A DNA stretch of 64,000 bases from Actinomycetota bacterium (GCA_020161845.1 JAIUNK010000002.1:1-64000), one strand, 5' to 3'. Shown: positions 1-7,670, numbered from the stretch's first letter. Numbers and translations are program-made. Notes: generated from the sequence alone by a model not told the origin.

Positions 1-56
1 TTGGTGACCCCGAGGTGGGCGGCGATGTCGTCTGCGGACAGCCACGGCTCAGCCAC
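1..56 (-). CDS. Excisionase-like helix-turn-helix protein, 5' end only
   Basis: Only the first 18 codons are present; the gene runs off the left edge. The translation begins (M)AEPWLSADDIAAHLGVT, which matches the start of the small excisionase-family HTH proteins of actinobacterial mobile elements, where the LS..DIA.HLGV stretch is the first part of a winged-helix DNA-binding domain. The start is a GTG at 56, preceded by GGGAGG at about 62-68. Such proteins usually set the direction of integrase-driven recombination or act as small DNA-binding regulators. The assignment rests on 18 residues, so it is tentative. Confidence 0.5.
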   Translation of the reverse strand, partial: MAEPWLSADDIAAHLGVT

Positions 57-191
57 GTTGGTCCTCCCTCGCTCTATGGCCCAGGCAGGCCAACACTCAC
101 GATGATACCGGCGGAGGTACGGCTTGAACTGGGTTTCTCCGGGCGTGGCCGAACGAGGCGGGTGCCGAGGGTGGTCGCTGCGTTCTGACGA

Positions 192-1328
192 TCAGTGCGG
201 GACACAGGCCTTGAGCCAGGTGGTCACTGTCCTCTGCCACCGGTCGGGGTCGGTGTTCCAGCAGAGGGTGTGGCCGGCGTCGAAGGGCTCCAGGTCGACG
301 AGGTCCGAGCGGGCGTTTCGGAGTGCTTGTGAGAGCCGGATCGTCACGGAGTCGTCTCGGGTGCCGTGGAGGATCAGAGTTGGCGTAGCGAGGTCTGCGG
401 CTCGGGATGTCCAGTCGAAGGATCGGAGCGGGATGCCGCCCGGCAAGCCGACTGTGCGTGCCAGCGGGCCGAGGGTGAGCCACGGGATCGCGAGGTGCCC
501 GGCTGCTGCGGGCAGTCCGCTGCGGGCGCAGTTGGACTTGATGACTTCGGTCCAGTTGAGGACTGGTGAGTCGAGCACGAGCGCGGCGATCAGCCCCTCG
601 TGTCGAGGCCGGTTGGCGAGCTGGAGCGCGATCGCGGCGCCCATGGACCAGCCGAAGACCACGATCTGTTGGGCTCCTCGTCGGACGGCGTATCCGATGG
701 CTTCGTCAACGTCGGTTGTCTCGGTTTGGCCGAGGGTCGAGTGGCCGGTGCCGACGGGTGGCCCTTCTGCGGTGTTGCGGTAGCTGACGACCAGAGAGGT
801 GTAGCCGAGCTCGGTTGCGGCGAGGACTCCACGGAGGGTGCCAGCGCGGGAGCTGCCGAGGCCGTGGATGTGGATCGCCCAGGTCGAAGGGGCGCCGTCG
901 ATGCGCCAGGCCGGGCATCGTCCTGCGGGGGTCGTGATTGTGATGTCGCGTGCGTGGAGTCCGGCGTGGTCTGGGGTGGCGTAGTAGATGCCGCTCCACG
1001 AAGCGCGGTCACCGGCCATCGGGGTGAAGGCAGGTGCTGTACCCGTGATCCTTCGCGCGACGCGGGTGGGTCCGCGGTCGATGATCTCTGCCGAGAGCTG
1101 TGCCCAGCCGCCGTGCTCGAACCAGAGGTTGTAGACGCCGTCGGCGGATGTCTGGTCGGTGCGGTCGAGCACGATCAGGTCGCCGTCTGCGTCGTCCTCG
1201 ATGCCTCGGATCATGAGGTCGAACCTCCGTGGGCCGACAGGTGATGTCATCCGGCGCGCGATCACCCAGCCGACACTTGACGCGACTGCCGTCGCGATTC
1301 CGGCTCCGAGGGTGAGGCGTCCGATCAT
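192..1328 (-). CDS. Alpha/beta hydrolase, membrane-anchored, ICE copy
   Basis: A 378-residue protein with an N-terminal hydrophobic segment (about residues 1-25) and an alpha/beta-hydrolase domain. The nucleophile elbow is GWSMGAA (about residue 220), the acid is probably in HGTRDDSV, and the histidine is in DAGHTLCWNTDP. It is last in a four-gene leftward operon; its ATG overlaps the stop of the membrane-protein gene (ATGA). It is clearly related along its full length to the chromosomal protein at 27374-28588, sharing GWSMG, the VVSYRN/IVGYRN strand and the WNTDPDRW C-terminus. The substrate is unknown. It is probably cargo or part of the XRE/ImmA module, not a conjugation protein. Confidence 0.8.
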   Translation of the reverse strand: MIGRLTLGAGIATAVASSVGWVIARRMTSPVGPRRFDLMIRGIEDDADGDLIVLDRTDQTSADGVYNLWFEHGGWAQLSAEIIDRGPTRVARRITGTAPAFTPMAGDRASWSGIYYATPDHAGLHARDITITTPAGRCPAWRIDGAPSTWAIHIHGLGSSRAGTLRGVLAATELGYTSLVVSYRNTAEGPPVGTGHSTLGQTETTDVDEAIGYAVRRGAQQIVVFGWSMGAAIALQLANRPRHEGLIAALVLDSPVLNWTEVIKSNCARSGLPAAAGHLAIPWLTLGPLARTVGLPGGIPLRSFDWTSRAADLATPTLILHGTRDDSVTIRLSQALRNARSDLVDLEPFDAGHTLCWNTDPDRWQRTVTTWLKACVPH

Positions 1329-2332
1329 TGGGCACCGTCCTCGTCGTCTACCGCAGGTAGGGCGACTTTGGTTCTGTCGTGTCCGAGGAGGTGGCTCTCG
1401 GCGCGTTCGAGCAGTCCGTGTTCGGTTCGGCTGGTGTCGAAGCCAACGCGGGGATCGATCATCGCGTCACGGATTTCGACGATCTCCCGGTGCAGGCGTC
1501 CCTCCGGGTCTTCTGCACTTGCGGCGAGCGGGTCTGCTTGGCTCAGACCCGGACGCACGCTCGTCGCCCGGCTCCAGAGTGACTCCAACTGTGTCGCGAG
1601 GGCGGTGGTGCGCTTGTCGCGCAGGTAGTGCTGGGCGCGGCGAACGGCGGGTTGCGCGGCGAACCCGGCGCAGAGGAACAGGAAAGTGAGCAGGGACAGC
1701 GGCGGATAAGAAGGCTGAACGGCGCGCATGATGTCGAGCCGACCGGTGACGTGGGCGATGTCCATGACGATGACGGCGAGGCAGAGGGCGACGCCGAAGA
1801 CTGATCCCAGGGTCAGCAGTCCTGTGGGGAGGCGCTGGATGCCGGAGCTGTGCCTGTATCGCCGGGCGGCGAGGATCAGCATCGTGGCGATGACGAGGCC
1901 GCCATAGACGAAGTTGATGATCGAGTAGGCCGCCGTCGCGGGCTGAGCCCCGAGGTCGCTCATGAACCTGGTGGTGGTCGTGCCGCGTTCGATGAACAGG
2001 AAGGTCGCGGTGATCGCGAGCAGCGAGACGAGCAGCATCGGGATGCTCACGGCGACGCGGACGAGCCCCGGTCGGTACTCGCCGGTCTTCATGACGCCGC
2101 GTCCGAGGAAGAAGAGTCCGGTCATCAGCAATGCGTCCGCGATCAGCGTGGCGATGTTCGTTCCCCCGAGGAGCGGGTCGCTGGCGGTGTAGATGGCATC
2201 CACGTTGAGCGTCATCGCGACGGCAATGGTGAGGGCTGCGTAGGTGATGCTTCGGTCTGCGCGTTTGCGGCGGATGATGAGCAGGCTCGCCACGAGCGCC
2301 CACATGAGCGTCGCGACAAGCGTCTGGATCAT
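1325..2332 (-). CDS. MAB_1171c-like multi-pass membrane protein
   Basis: A 335-residue protein. The first ~220 residues form about seven hydrophobic segments; the rest is a charged cytoplasmic tail of about 115 residues containing AVRRAQHYLRDKRTTAL and EIVEIRDAMIDPR. This layout fits the family that databases call MAB_1171c family putative transporter, which in actinobacteria is commonly found beside an XRE regulator and an ImmA/IrrE peptidase. The name transporter is conventional; the layout would equally suit a membrane sensor. Start and stop overlap both neighbours by four bases (ATGA), which suggests translational coupling and a fixed stoichiometry. Function unknown. Confidence 0.75.
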   Translation of the reverse strand: MIQTLVATLMWALVASLLIIRRKRADRSITYAALTIAVAMTLNVDAIYTASDPLLGGTNIATLIADALLMTGLFFLGRGVMKTGEYRPGLVRVAVSIPMLLVSLLAITATFLFIERGTTTTRFMSDLGAQPATAAYSIINFVYGGLVIATMLILAARRYRHSSGIQRLPTGLLTLGSVFGVALCLAVIVMDIAHVTGRLDIMRAVQPSYPPLSLLTFLFLCAGFAAQPAVRRAQHYLRDKRTTALATQLESLWSRATSVRPGLSQADPLAASAEDPEGRLHREIVEIRDAMIDPRVGFDTSRTEHGLLERAESHLLGHDRTKVALPAVDDEDGAQ

Positions 2333-2793
2333 CCGAATATCTCCGAGTACCGGGACTCGGTGAACACCGATCCTCGGATGCCCGCGGCGAGCCGATCGGC
2401 GAGGGACTCGGCAGCGATCTCTGTCTCGGAGTCGATGTCTTGCCGCTTGAGCAGGCGACCGCGCGTGTAGGCCGGGACGTTGGGCAACAGGACATCCTCG
2501 GCCGCGCAGTCATCTCCTTCGCAGTGACCGAGGATCATGTGGGCGAACTCGTGGAGGACGAACTGCTGGCGGTGCAGTGCGGAGTCGCTGCGCGCGTGGA
2601 GCACGATGTCTTCGGTGTCCGTCACGAGCCAGACCGCGCAGATGCCGTCGTGGGTGTCGAGCCCGGCGAGCTCGACGACACGGAGCCTGCGGTGCCGTCG
2701 GTCTTGGACGGCGTCGAGGAGGTCGTCGAGGGTGAAGGTGCTGCCGAGTTCAAGGCCCGCGACGGCCGCCGATACGGTCTGTTCGATGTTCAC
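2329..2793 (-). CDS. ImmA/IrrE-family metallopeptidase-like protein
   Basis: A 154-residue protein with the zinc-peptidase signature HEFAHMILGH (HExxH) near residue 87, followed by an acidic stretch that may supply the third ligand. In ICEBs1-type elements an ImmA peptidase cleaves the XRE-type repressor ImmR and switches the element on; that is family knowledge. Here the gene directly follows an XRE regulator gene, which makes the regulator the obvious candidate target. The start is a GTG at 2793 with GAGAGGGG upstream. The small size means an almost bare catalytic domain. The stop overlaps the next start. Confidence 0.75.
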   Translation of the reverse strand: MNIEQTVSAAVAGLELGSTFTLDDLLDAVQDRRHRRLRVVELAGLDTHDGICAVWLVTDTEDIVLHARSDSALHRQQFVLHEFAHMILGHCEGDDCAAEDVLLPNVPAYTRGRLLKRQDIDSETEIAAESLADRLAAGIRGSVFTESRYSEIFG

Positions 2794-2853
2794 GGTTCGC
2801 CCCTCTCGGTGGAGAGCAGGACCGGTATCGGCTTCCGTGTCGCGCGATACCCG

Positions 2854-3285
2854 TCAGTGCTCGGGCATATGTGTCATTTCCTCATCCAGGAACTTGGTGA
2901 TGGCTTGGAGTGCTTTCGGCGAGATGTCGCCGAGGGTGCGCGCGGCGTAGGACTTCACCTTCGCTGCCCGCATGGAACGAACGAGGTCGAGCTGCGCAGA
3001 GACCTTCTCGGGCGTGGCGGCACCGTCCTCGCCCGCAAGGAACGCGGCATCGACATCGAAGTACGCCGCCAGTCCCTCGAAGACAGCGGGGTCTTTGACG
3101 TAGCGGTGGCCGTTGACCATGTACGTCCAGCGCGACCGGGACAGGTTGGTGCCTCGTTCTTTGAGGTAGTCCGCGATCTGCGAGTAGGTCGGTTCGGAGC
3201 CGGACTCGGCGACGGCGACGTCCATCAGGAGCCGCAGGCGCTTGGCGAGGCCTTCGGCCGCAGCCTGGCTCTCGTCTTCGGTCAT
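2854..3285 (-). CDS. XRE-family HTH transcriptional regulator (possible ImmR-like repressor)
   Basis: A 143-residue protein read from the ATG at 3285, preceded by AAGGGGG. Residues 10-75 form an XRE-type helix-turn-helix with the elements TYSQIADYLKERG and LSRSRWTYMVNG. The C-terminal half (DLVRSMRAAKVKSYAARTLG) is predicted helical and could dimerise or be the peptidase target. An upstream in-frame extension to 3603 exists but would read through the operators and promoters, so it is rejected. It heads the leftward operon, and four identical-type palindromes lie just upstream. A role as autorepressor and repressor of the divergent transfer region is inferred. Confidence 0.8.
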   Translation of the reverse strand: MTEDESQAAAEGLAKRLRLLMDVAVAESGSEPTYSQIADYLKERGTNLSRSRWTYMVNGHRYVKDPAVFEGLAAYFDVDAAFLAGEDGAATPEKVSAQLDLVRSMRAAKVKSYAARTLGDISPKALQAITKFLDEEMTHMPEH

Positions 3286-3348
3286 GGTGACTGACCCCCT
3301 TCCCTTCGCGGCGGGCAAGGCATCGATGTGATCCACCCGTGAGGGTGG

Positions 3349-3362
3349 TTGTGCATGCTCAA
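3349..3362. promoter_or_regulatory. Operator 1, palindrome TTGTGCATGCTCAA
   Basis: First of four 14-bp palindromes of form TTGNGCATGCNCAA in the 311-bp divergent region. It touches the -10-like element of the leftward promoter (3362-3367). Probably bound by the adjacent XRE regulator. Confidence 0.6.
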
Positions 3363-3390
3363 ACCTACTCGTTGAGCATGCACAAATCAA
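3362..3390 (-). promoter_or_regulatory. Leftward promoter for the XRE-ImmA operon
   Basis: Reading leftward, TTGATT (3390-3385) and TAGGTT (3367-3362) are 17 bases apart, a sigma-70-like layout. Operator 2 fills the spacer and operator 1 adjoins the -10 element, so an operator-bound repressor would block it. Predicted from sequence only. Confidence 0.45.
3372..3385. promoter_or_regulatory. Operator 2, palindrome TTGAGCATGCACAA
   Basis: Second of four copies, starting 23 bp after the first; it lies in the spacer of the leftward promoter. Confidence 0.6.
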
Positions 3391-3393
3391 GGC

Positions 3394-3407
3394 TTGCGCA
3401 TGCTCAA
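3394..3407. promoter_or_regulatory. Operator 3, palindrome TTGCGCATGCTCAA
   Basis: Third copy, starting 22 bp after the second; its first half doubles as the -35-like element TTGCGC of the rightward promoter. Confidence 0.6.
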
Positions 3408-3423
3408 CGGTCGGTGCTAGAAC
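3394..3423 (+). promoter_or_regulatory. Rightward promoter for the ArdC-led region
   Basis: TTGCGC (3394-3399) and TAGAAC (3418-3423) are 18 bases apart. Operator 3 overlaps the -35 element and operator 4 lies near the expected start of transcription. Predicted from sequence only. Confidence 0.4.
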
Positions 3424-3438
3424 AGAACCCCGAGGCAA

Positions 3439-3452
3439 TTGAGCATGCTCAA
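3439..3452. promoter_or_regulatory. Operator 4, perfect palindrome TTGAGCATGCTCAA
   Basis: Fourth copy and the only perfect 14-bp palindrome, 45 bp (twice the 22-23 bp interval) after the third. The rest of the gap up to the ArdC start at 3597 is an apparent leader with no convincing gene. Confidence 0.6.
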
Positions 3453-3596
3453 CACAGCGTCCCGGTCTCGGCTCGGGCTGCCTCAAGGAGGTGAACGATG
3501 TCCAGCTCACGGTCCGGTCGCGGGTGTTCGCGCCTACCTGCCAGGTGTACCGCCGCGCGCCACCGCGCCGCGGCCCGCCGAAGAGGAGGCCGGAGC

Positions 3597-4670
3597 ATGG
3601 CATCGAACGAGGACGCCCGTGCGGCGCGAGAGGCGAAGCTCGACGAGCTGCACGAGAAGCTGACCGGCGCGGTCGAGTCGCTGGTCTCGGGTGACGACTG
3701 GCGGCACGCGCTGGCGTTCGCGGCCCGGTTTCGTAGCCGCTCGTTCAACAACACGATGCTGATCTGGGTGCAGCACGAGGCGGCGTTCGAGGCGGGCCGG
3801 GTGCCGGAGCCGTTCCCGACTCTGGTGGCCGGGTACCGGCAGTGGCAGGGCCTGGGCCGGCAGGTGATGAAGGGCCAGGCCGGGTACATGATCTTCGCTC
3901 CCGTGACGGGCCGGTTCGCCTCATCCAATCCTGCCGATCCGAACTCCTGGCGTCGCCTGGGACCACGAGAGAAGCACAAGGTCAACGAGGTCGTGCGCTC
4001 GCGGATGGTCGGAGCGCGCCCGGCCTACGTGTGGGATGCCTCCCAGACCGACGGCGAGCCACTGCCGATGCCGCCCGCTCCGACGCTGCTGGAAGGTGAA
4101 GCGCCCTCGGGGTTGTGGGAAGGGCTGGCTGGGCAGGTTCGCGGGGCGGGGTTCGAGGTGCTGCGGGTGCCGCACGAGGGGATGATCTCTGGCGCGAACG
4201 GCCTCACGGACTACGTGGCGCGCACGGTCGCGGTGCGGGAGAACATGGACCCTGCCGCACAGGTCAAGACGCTCGCGCACGAGCTGGCGCACGTCGTGAT
4301 GCACGATCCGAACGACGAAGAGGCGCGGCAGCATCGGGGCATCCGCGAGGTCGAAGCCGAGTCAGTCGCGCTGATGATCGGTGCCGCGCACGGCATGGAC
4401 ACCGCCGGGTACACGATCCCGTACGTCTCGACCTGGGCCGCCCGCGTGGACGGCCAAGAGCCCGTCCAGGTGGTGCAGGCCACCGGCGAACGGGTGCGGA
4501 AGACCGCACTGGCGATCCTCGACCAGCTCGACACGCTCCAGGTCGGCGACGGCACCCCGCCCGGCCTCGAACGCGACACCCCCAGTCCGCGCACCTCCCG
4601 CACGCCTGCAGCCGAGGCTGATCGTCCACGTGTTGCGCCGGTGCCGACCCTTGCAGGGCGGGGGCTGTGA
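3597..4670 (+). CDS. ArdC-like protein: ssDNA-binding domain plus zinc metallopeptidase
   Basis: A 357-residue protein from the ATG at 3597, with GAGGAGG at 3583-3589. Residues 1-130 resemble the ArdC N-terminal ssDNA-binding domain (SFNNTMLIW, GYRQWQGLGRQVMKGQAGYMI has the typical helix and strand pattern). Residues ~210-300 carry an IrrE-like peptidase with HELAHVVMH (HExxH) and a downstream EVEAESVALMIG. ArdC proteins of plasmids protect incoming single strands and counter restriction. Here it is first in the rightward region and shares its control region with a second HExxH protein, the ImmA-like peptidase. The C-terminal ~40 residues are low-complexity and proline-rich. Confidence 0.85.
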   Translation: MASNEDARAAREAKLDELHEKLTGAVESLVSGDDWRHALAFAARFRSRSFNNTMLIWVQHEAAFEAGRVPEPFPTLVAGYRQWQGLGRQVMKGQAGYMIFAPVTGRFASSNPADPNSWRRLGPREKHKVNEVVRSRMVGARPAYVWDASQTDGEPLPMPPAPTLLEGEAPSGLWEGLAGQVRGAGFEVLRVPHEGMISGANGLTDYVARTVAVRENMDPAAQVKTLAHELAHVVMHDPNDEEARQHRGIREVEAESVALMIGAAHGMDTAGYTIPYVSTWAARVDGQEPVQVVQATGERVRKTALAILDQLDTLQVGDGTPPGLERDTPSPRTSRTPAAEADRPRVAPVPTLAGRGL

Positions 4671-5602
4671 TGCCCGAGCCATTCAACGTCCTTGCGGCCC
4701 TCATTCGAGTGGATCGCTCGCCAAGCCTGAGGGTTGCTGCGCGGAGCCTCGCGGCGGCTGGCGTGCCCGTGTTCCCGTGCCTCGTCGAGGGGAAGCGTCC
4801 GCTGACCCGCCGTGGGTTCCTCGACGCGAGCAGCGACCCGGAACGGATCGCCGCGTGGTGGTCGCGCACACCGGACGCGAACATCGGCATCCCGACGGGC
4901 GCAGTATCGGGCGTGGTTGTCGTCGATGTCGATGTCCACGGCACCCACGATGGCCGGGCGGCGTACCGGCGTGCCACCGATGCGGGGCTCGTTGATGGGG
5001 CGGGCCTGCTGGTGCGCACACCGACTGGGGGCGCGCACGTGTACTTCGCAGCGACACTGGGCCGGGAGCAGCGGTCGTGGCAGGCAGCCACGGCGAGTGT
5101 CGATTTCCGTGGCGACGGCGGCTACATCATCGCCCCTCCCTCACGGCGAATCATCGACGGTCATGTGAAGCGCTACGAGGCCGCCGATATCGCCGCGCAC
5201 TCGGTCGGGACGGTGGACGCGGCCCGGCTGCGGGACTTTCTCGACCCGCGCCCCGTCGCCCCGTCGCGCGCCAGCAGCGGCTCGATGGATGTGGATGCTG
5301 AGCGGTTGGCGGCGTGGGTCGCGGGGCGGGGTGAGGGTGAGCGGAACCGGGGCCTGTTCTGGGCCGCTTGCCGCCTTGCCGAGAATGGCGTCTCGGCCAC
5401 GGACGCGCTCGATGCGCTGGGTTCTGCGGCACACTCGGCGGGTCTGGGTGATCGCGAGATCACCACGACCGTGCGCTCCGCCTACCGAGCCACCCAGCCC
5501 GCATCGGAGGCCACGTCCGATAGCCGGAGCCGGAGCGCGGGTCGCTGGTTCGGCCGCGCGGCGAGCCCATTCTCCGCAGCCTTGGGGAGGGCCGGGCTGT
5601 GA
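4670..5602 (+). CDS. Bifunctional DNA primase/polymerase (PrimPol)
   Basis: A 310-residue protein; the ATG at 4670 overlaps the upstream stop, with a GTG one codon earlier as an alternative. Residues 20-185 form a prim-pol domain: GKRPLTRRGFLDAS, WWSRTPDANIGIPTG, the metal-binding VVVVDVDVHG (DxD) and VRTPTGGAHVYFA. The C-terminal part (RNRGLFWAACRLAENGVS, then DREITTTVRSAYRA) is the helical module often following prim-pol in mobile elements. It probably primes complementary-strand synthesis after transfer or element replication. It overlaps the DUF2637 gene start. Confidence 0.85.
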   Translation: MPEPFNVLAALIRVDRSPSLRVAARSLAAAGVPVFPCLVEGKRPLTRRGFLDASSDPERIAAWWSRTPDANIGIPTGAVSGVVVVDVDVHGTHDGRAAYRRATDAGLVDGAGLLVRTPTGGAHVYFAATLGREQRSWQAATASVDFRGDGGYIIAPPSRRIIDGHVKRYEAADIAAHSVGTVDAARLRDFLDPRPVAPSRASSGSMDVDAERLAAWVAGRGEGERNRGLFWAACRLAENGVSATDALDALGSAAHSAGLGDREITTTVRSAYRATQPASEATSDSRSRSAGRWFGRAASPFSAALGRAGL

Positions 5603-6276
5603 TGCGTGAATCGGAAGGGCGGCGCTGGGCCGCCATGACAGCGGTCGCGGGGACGGTGTTCATCGCCGCCGGCGCGTTCTGGCTGTCGTTCACGTCGCTG
5701 GCCGACCTGGCCGCTCGCTCCGGGATCGGGGCGGGGCAGGCGTGGGCGTGGCCACTGATTGTGGACGGCATCATCGTGGTCGCCACGGTCGCCGTCGTCG
5801 CCCTCGCCGGGCAACGCTCGGCCTGGTACCCGTGGGCGCTGCTGGTCGGCGGCGCGCTCGTCTCGGTGACAGCGAACGCCATTCACGCTGTCGTCGCCGC
5901 AGACGCCGACGTGCCACGGATGCTGGCGGCCTCGGTCGCCGCGGTACCGCCCGTCGTGCTGCTCGCCATCACACACCTGACCGTGATCCTCACCCGCACT
6001 ACCGACCCCGGCACGCAACCTGCCACCTCGCGTTCGACGGTCACTGCGGAGTCGATGCCGGCCCTGCCGTCTGGCGAGACGCAACCGGACCGTCGCGACG
6101 AGGGTGTGGCGGGTCGGCGGGCGCTGGGGTGGGAGCTGCGCGAGGCGGGCTGGTCGAACAAGCGGATCGCCCGCGAACTTGGGGTGCATCCCTCGACCGT
6201 GGGCCGCTGGTTCGCCGTCGCGCACCTGACTGACACCACCAACACCGCCGACGAGCGGGAGGAGACGACCCCATGA
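5602..6276 (+). CDS. DUF2637 (SpdB-like) membrane protein with C-terminal HTH
   Basis: A 224-residue protein with four hydrophobic segments in residues 8-130, followed by a linker and a short helix-turn-helix, AGWSNKRIARELGVHPSTVGRW. DUF2637 proteins are typical of actinobacterial conjugative plasmids and ICEs, where related Spd proteins act in spread of the element within mycelium or in partition-like roles. A membrane-anchored DNA-binding protein would fit tethering element DNA near the transfer site; that is inference. Start ATG at 5602 overlaps the previous stop. Confidence 0.8.
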   Translation: MRESEGRRWAAMTAVAGTVFIAAGAFWLSFTSLADLAARSGIGAGQAWAWPLIVDGIIVVATVAVVALAGQRSAWYPWALLVGGALVSVTANAIHAVVAADADVPRMLAASVAAVPPVVLLAITHLTVILTRTTDPGTQPATSRSTVTAESMPALPSGETQPDRRDEGVAGRRALGWELREAGWSNKRIARELGVHPSTVGRWFAVAHLTDTTNTADEREETTP

Positions 6277-6677
6277 ACACCACTGAGAGCCCGCAGCACC
6301 GCGACGCCGCCAAGCCCGATCCAGCGCGCCCGGTTCCCGAGGAGCCGCGGGAGCGCCCCGAGCCCGTCGAGGTGACGAGCACGCCGGAGGCGGTTCGGGC
6401 TGCGCAGGTCGCCCGCGACGACAGACAGCACGCGCTCGTTCGCGGGCGCGGCGTCGAGTGGGTGCGCCCCACCGACCTGATCGCCCGGCACTCGGCGCAC
6501 GCAGCCGGTCGTGGCCTCGACTTCCAAGCCGAGCTCGCACGCCGCACCCGCACCCCACTCGGGGCCGGAGTCCGTCGTCTCGGGGACCGCGCCCGACGGC
6601 TGCCGCCAATCTCGGCGTTGGGGCGCAGCAGCACGCCGGCGTCGCAGATGTCCCGCTCCGGGGTCTCGATGAGTTGA
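6273..6677 (+). CDS. Small conserved-looking ICE protein of unknown function
   Basis: A 134-residue, arginine- and proline-rich protein. The first 40 residues are disordered; the core GVEWVRPTDLIARHSAHAAG looks folded and helical. Its start overlaps the DUF2637 stop (ATGA), so it is translated as part of the same operon. No catalytic motif is visible. A basic, soluble accessory protein of the transfer region is the most that can be said. Confidence 0.6.
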   Translation: MNTTESPQHRDAAKPDPARPVPEEPRERPEPVEVTSTPEAVRAAQVARDDRQHALVRGRGVEWVRPTDLIARHSAHAAGRGLDFQAELARRTRTPLGAGVRRLGDRARRLPPISALGRSSTPASQMSRSGVSMS

Positions 6678-6728
6678 CGGCGGTGACAGGTCATGGCTGC
6701 GACGGCATCGGCAGGCAGGACGCACTCG

Positions 6729-6752
6729 TGGGAGCGAGTGCGCACCTGCCTG
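6729..6752 (+). promoter_or_regulatory. Leader motif copy A
   Basis: TGGGAGCG, three variable bases, then GCGCACCTGCCTG. The same arrangement recurs at 20231-20254 before the SSB gene, with 21 of 24 bases identical. Its 5' part also forms a hairpin (arms CGCACTCG and CGAGTGCG, 6721-6742). It lies just ahead of the ribosome-binding site of the next gene. Role unknown. Confidence 0.5.
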
Positions 6753-6770
6753 CCAGGAGGTGCCGACACC

Positions 6771-7670
6771 ATGACCACACCAACCAGCACCAGCACCAGC
6801 ACCAGCACCGAGCCGACGGCCTACGGGGCTGAGGACTTCACCACCGGCGAGGGCCTGCGCGCCCTGCTCAATCGTCTCGCCGAGGGCGGCGAGGACGCTT
6901 GGGTTCACGACCCGGTGGCCCGCGACCTGATGGAGTTCGCCGCCGACAAGTACCGCGCTCTCGCGAGGAAGCACAAGCTCGACACCTGGGAAGCGGTCAC
7001 GGCGGCGTTCGACGCGATGCAGTACCGCTCGACCCGCGAGGCCAACGATCCGTGGGCGATCATCACCCACGCCGTGCGGATCACCTGCGTCTACGAGGAA
7101 CGCGCCCAAGGGTTGCTCTGCTCGGTGCACCAGGCCCGCCGAGCGCACGTCTCGGCGTTCCACGATCCCGAACGGTTTTCCGAACGCGACACCGCGCTGG
7201 CCGACTACCATCCCGCGTTCCACACCACCGACCTGCGTCCCAGTGATCGCGAACCGGAGCCGCGCGAGGGACTTGGGTCGGCGCAGGCGTGCATGTCCGC
7301 TGGGTCGGCGGCCGAGGACGCCATCGCGATGCTGTGCCTGCTCGACTGGCCCGCCGACACGGCAAGGGCCGCTGTCGAGCACGTCTGCGGAGCGTTGATG
7401 AAGGCCGGCACACGCCAGTCCGCCTACGAGACGCTGCGCCGCGATCGGCACGCGCGGGCGCTGCTCGATCTGCCGCGCCGCTCCTGGGCCGCGCTCCTGA
7501 AGGCGCTACTCGGGAACCCGCATCCGGCCTACGCGGCGACCAGCAACGGACGCGGCATCCTGCTGCGGCTGCTGCTGGGCGAGACCCTCGACCTGCTGCT
7601 CCGCGACGACGATCTGATCCTGGCGCTCGCTCTGGCGGCTCCGAGTGGTGGAGGCGGTGAGCCGTCATGA
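6771..7670 (+). CDS. Helical ICE protein of unknown function
   Basis: A 299-residue protein from the ATG at 6771, with AGGAGG at 6755-6760; a longer frame from 6693 would swallow the leader motif. The N-terminus has a run of Thr-Ser pairs encoded by four perfect 6-bp ACCAGC units (6783-6806). The remainder is rich in alpha-helix, with WVHDPVARDLMEFAADKYRA and DPWAIITHAVRITCVYEERA as its best-defined stretches. Families like this are common between primase and ParB-like genes of actinobacterial elements. No enzymatic motif is seen. The stop overlaps the ParB-like start. Confidence 0.65.
   Translation: MTTPTSTSTSTSTEPTAYGAEDFTTGEGLRALLNRLAEGGEDAWVHDPVARDLMEFAADKYRALARKHKLDTWEAVTAAFDAMQYRSTREANDPWAIITHAVRITCVYEERAQGLLCSVHQARRAHVSAFHDPERFSERDTALADYHPAFHTTDLRPSDREPEPREGLGSAQACMSAGSAAEDAIAMLCLLDWPADTARAAVEHVCGALMKAGTRQSAYETLRRDRHARALLDLPRRSWAALLKALLGNPHPAYAATSNGRGILLRLLLGETLDLLLRDDDLILALALAAPSGGGGEPS

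Noticed and set aside
3285..3603. Long N-terminal extension of the XRE protein
   Set aside because: It would read through all four operators and both promoters; the ATG at 3285 has a good ribosome-binding site.
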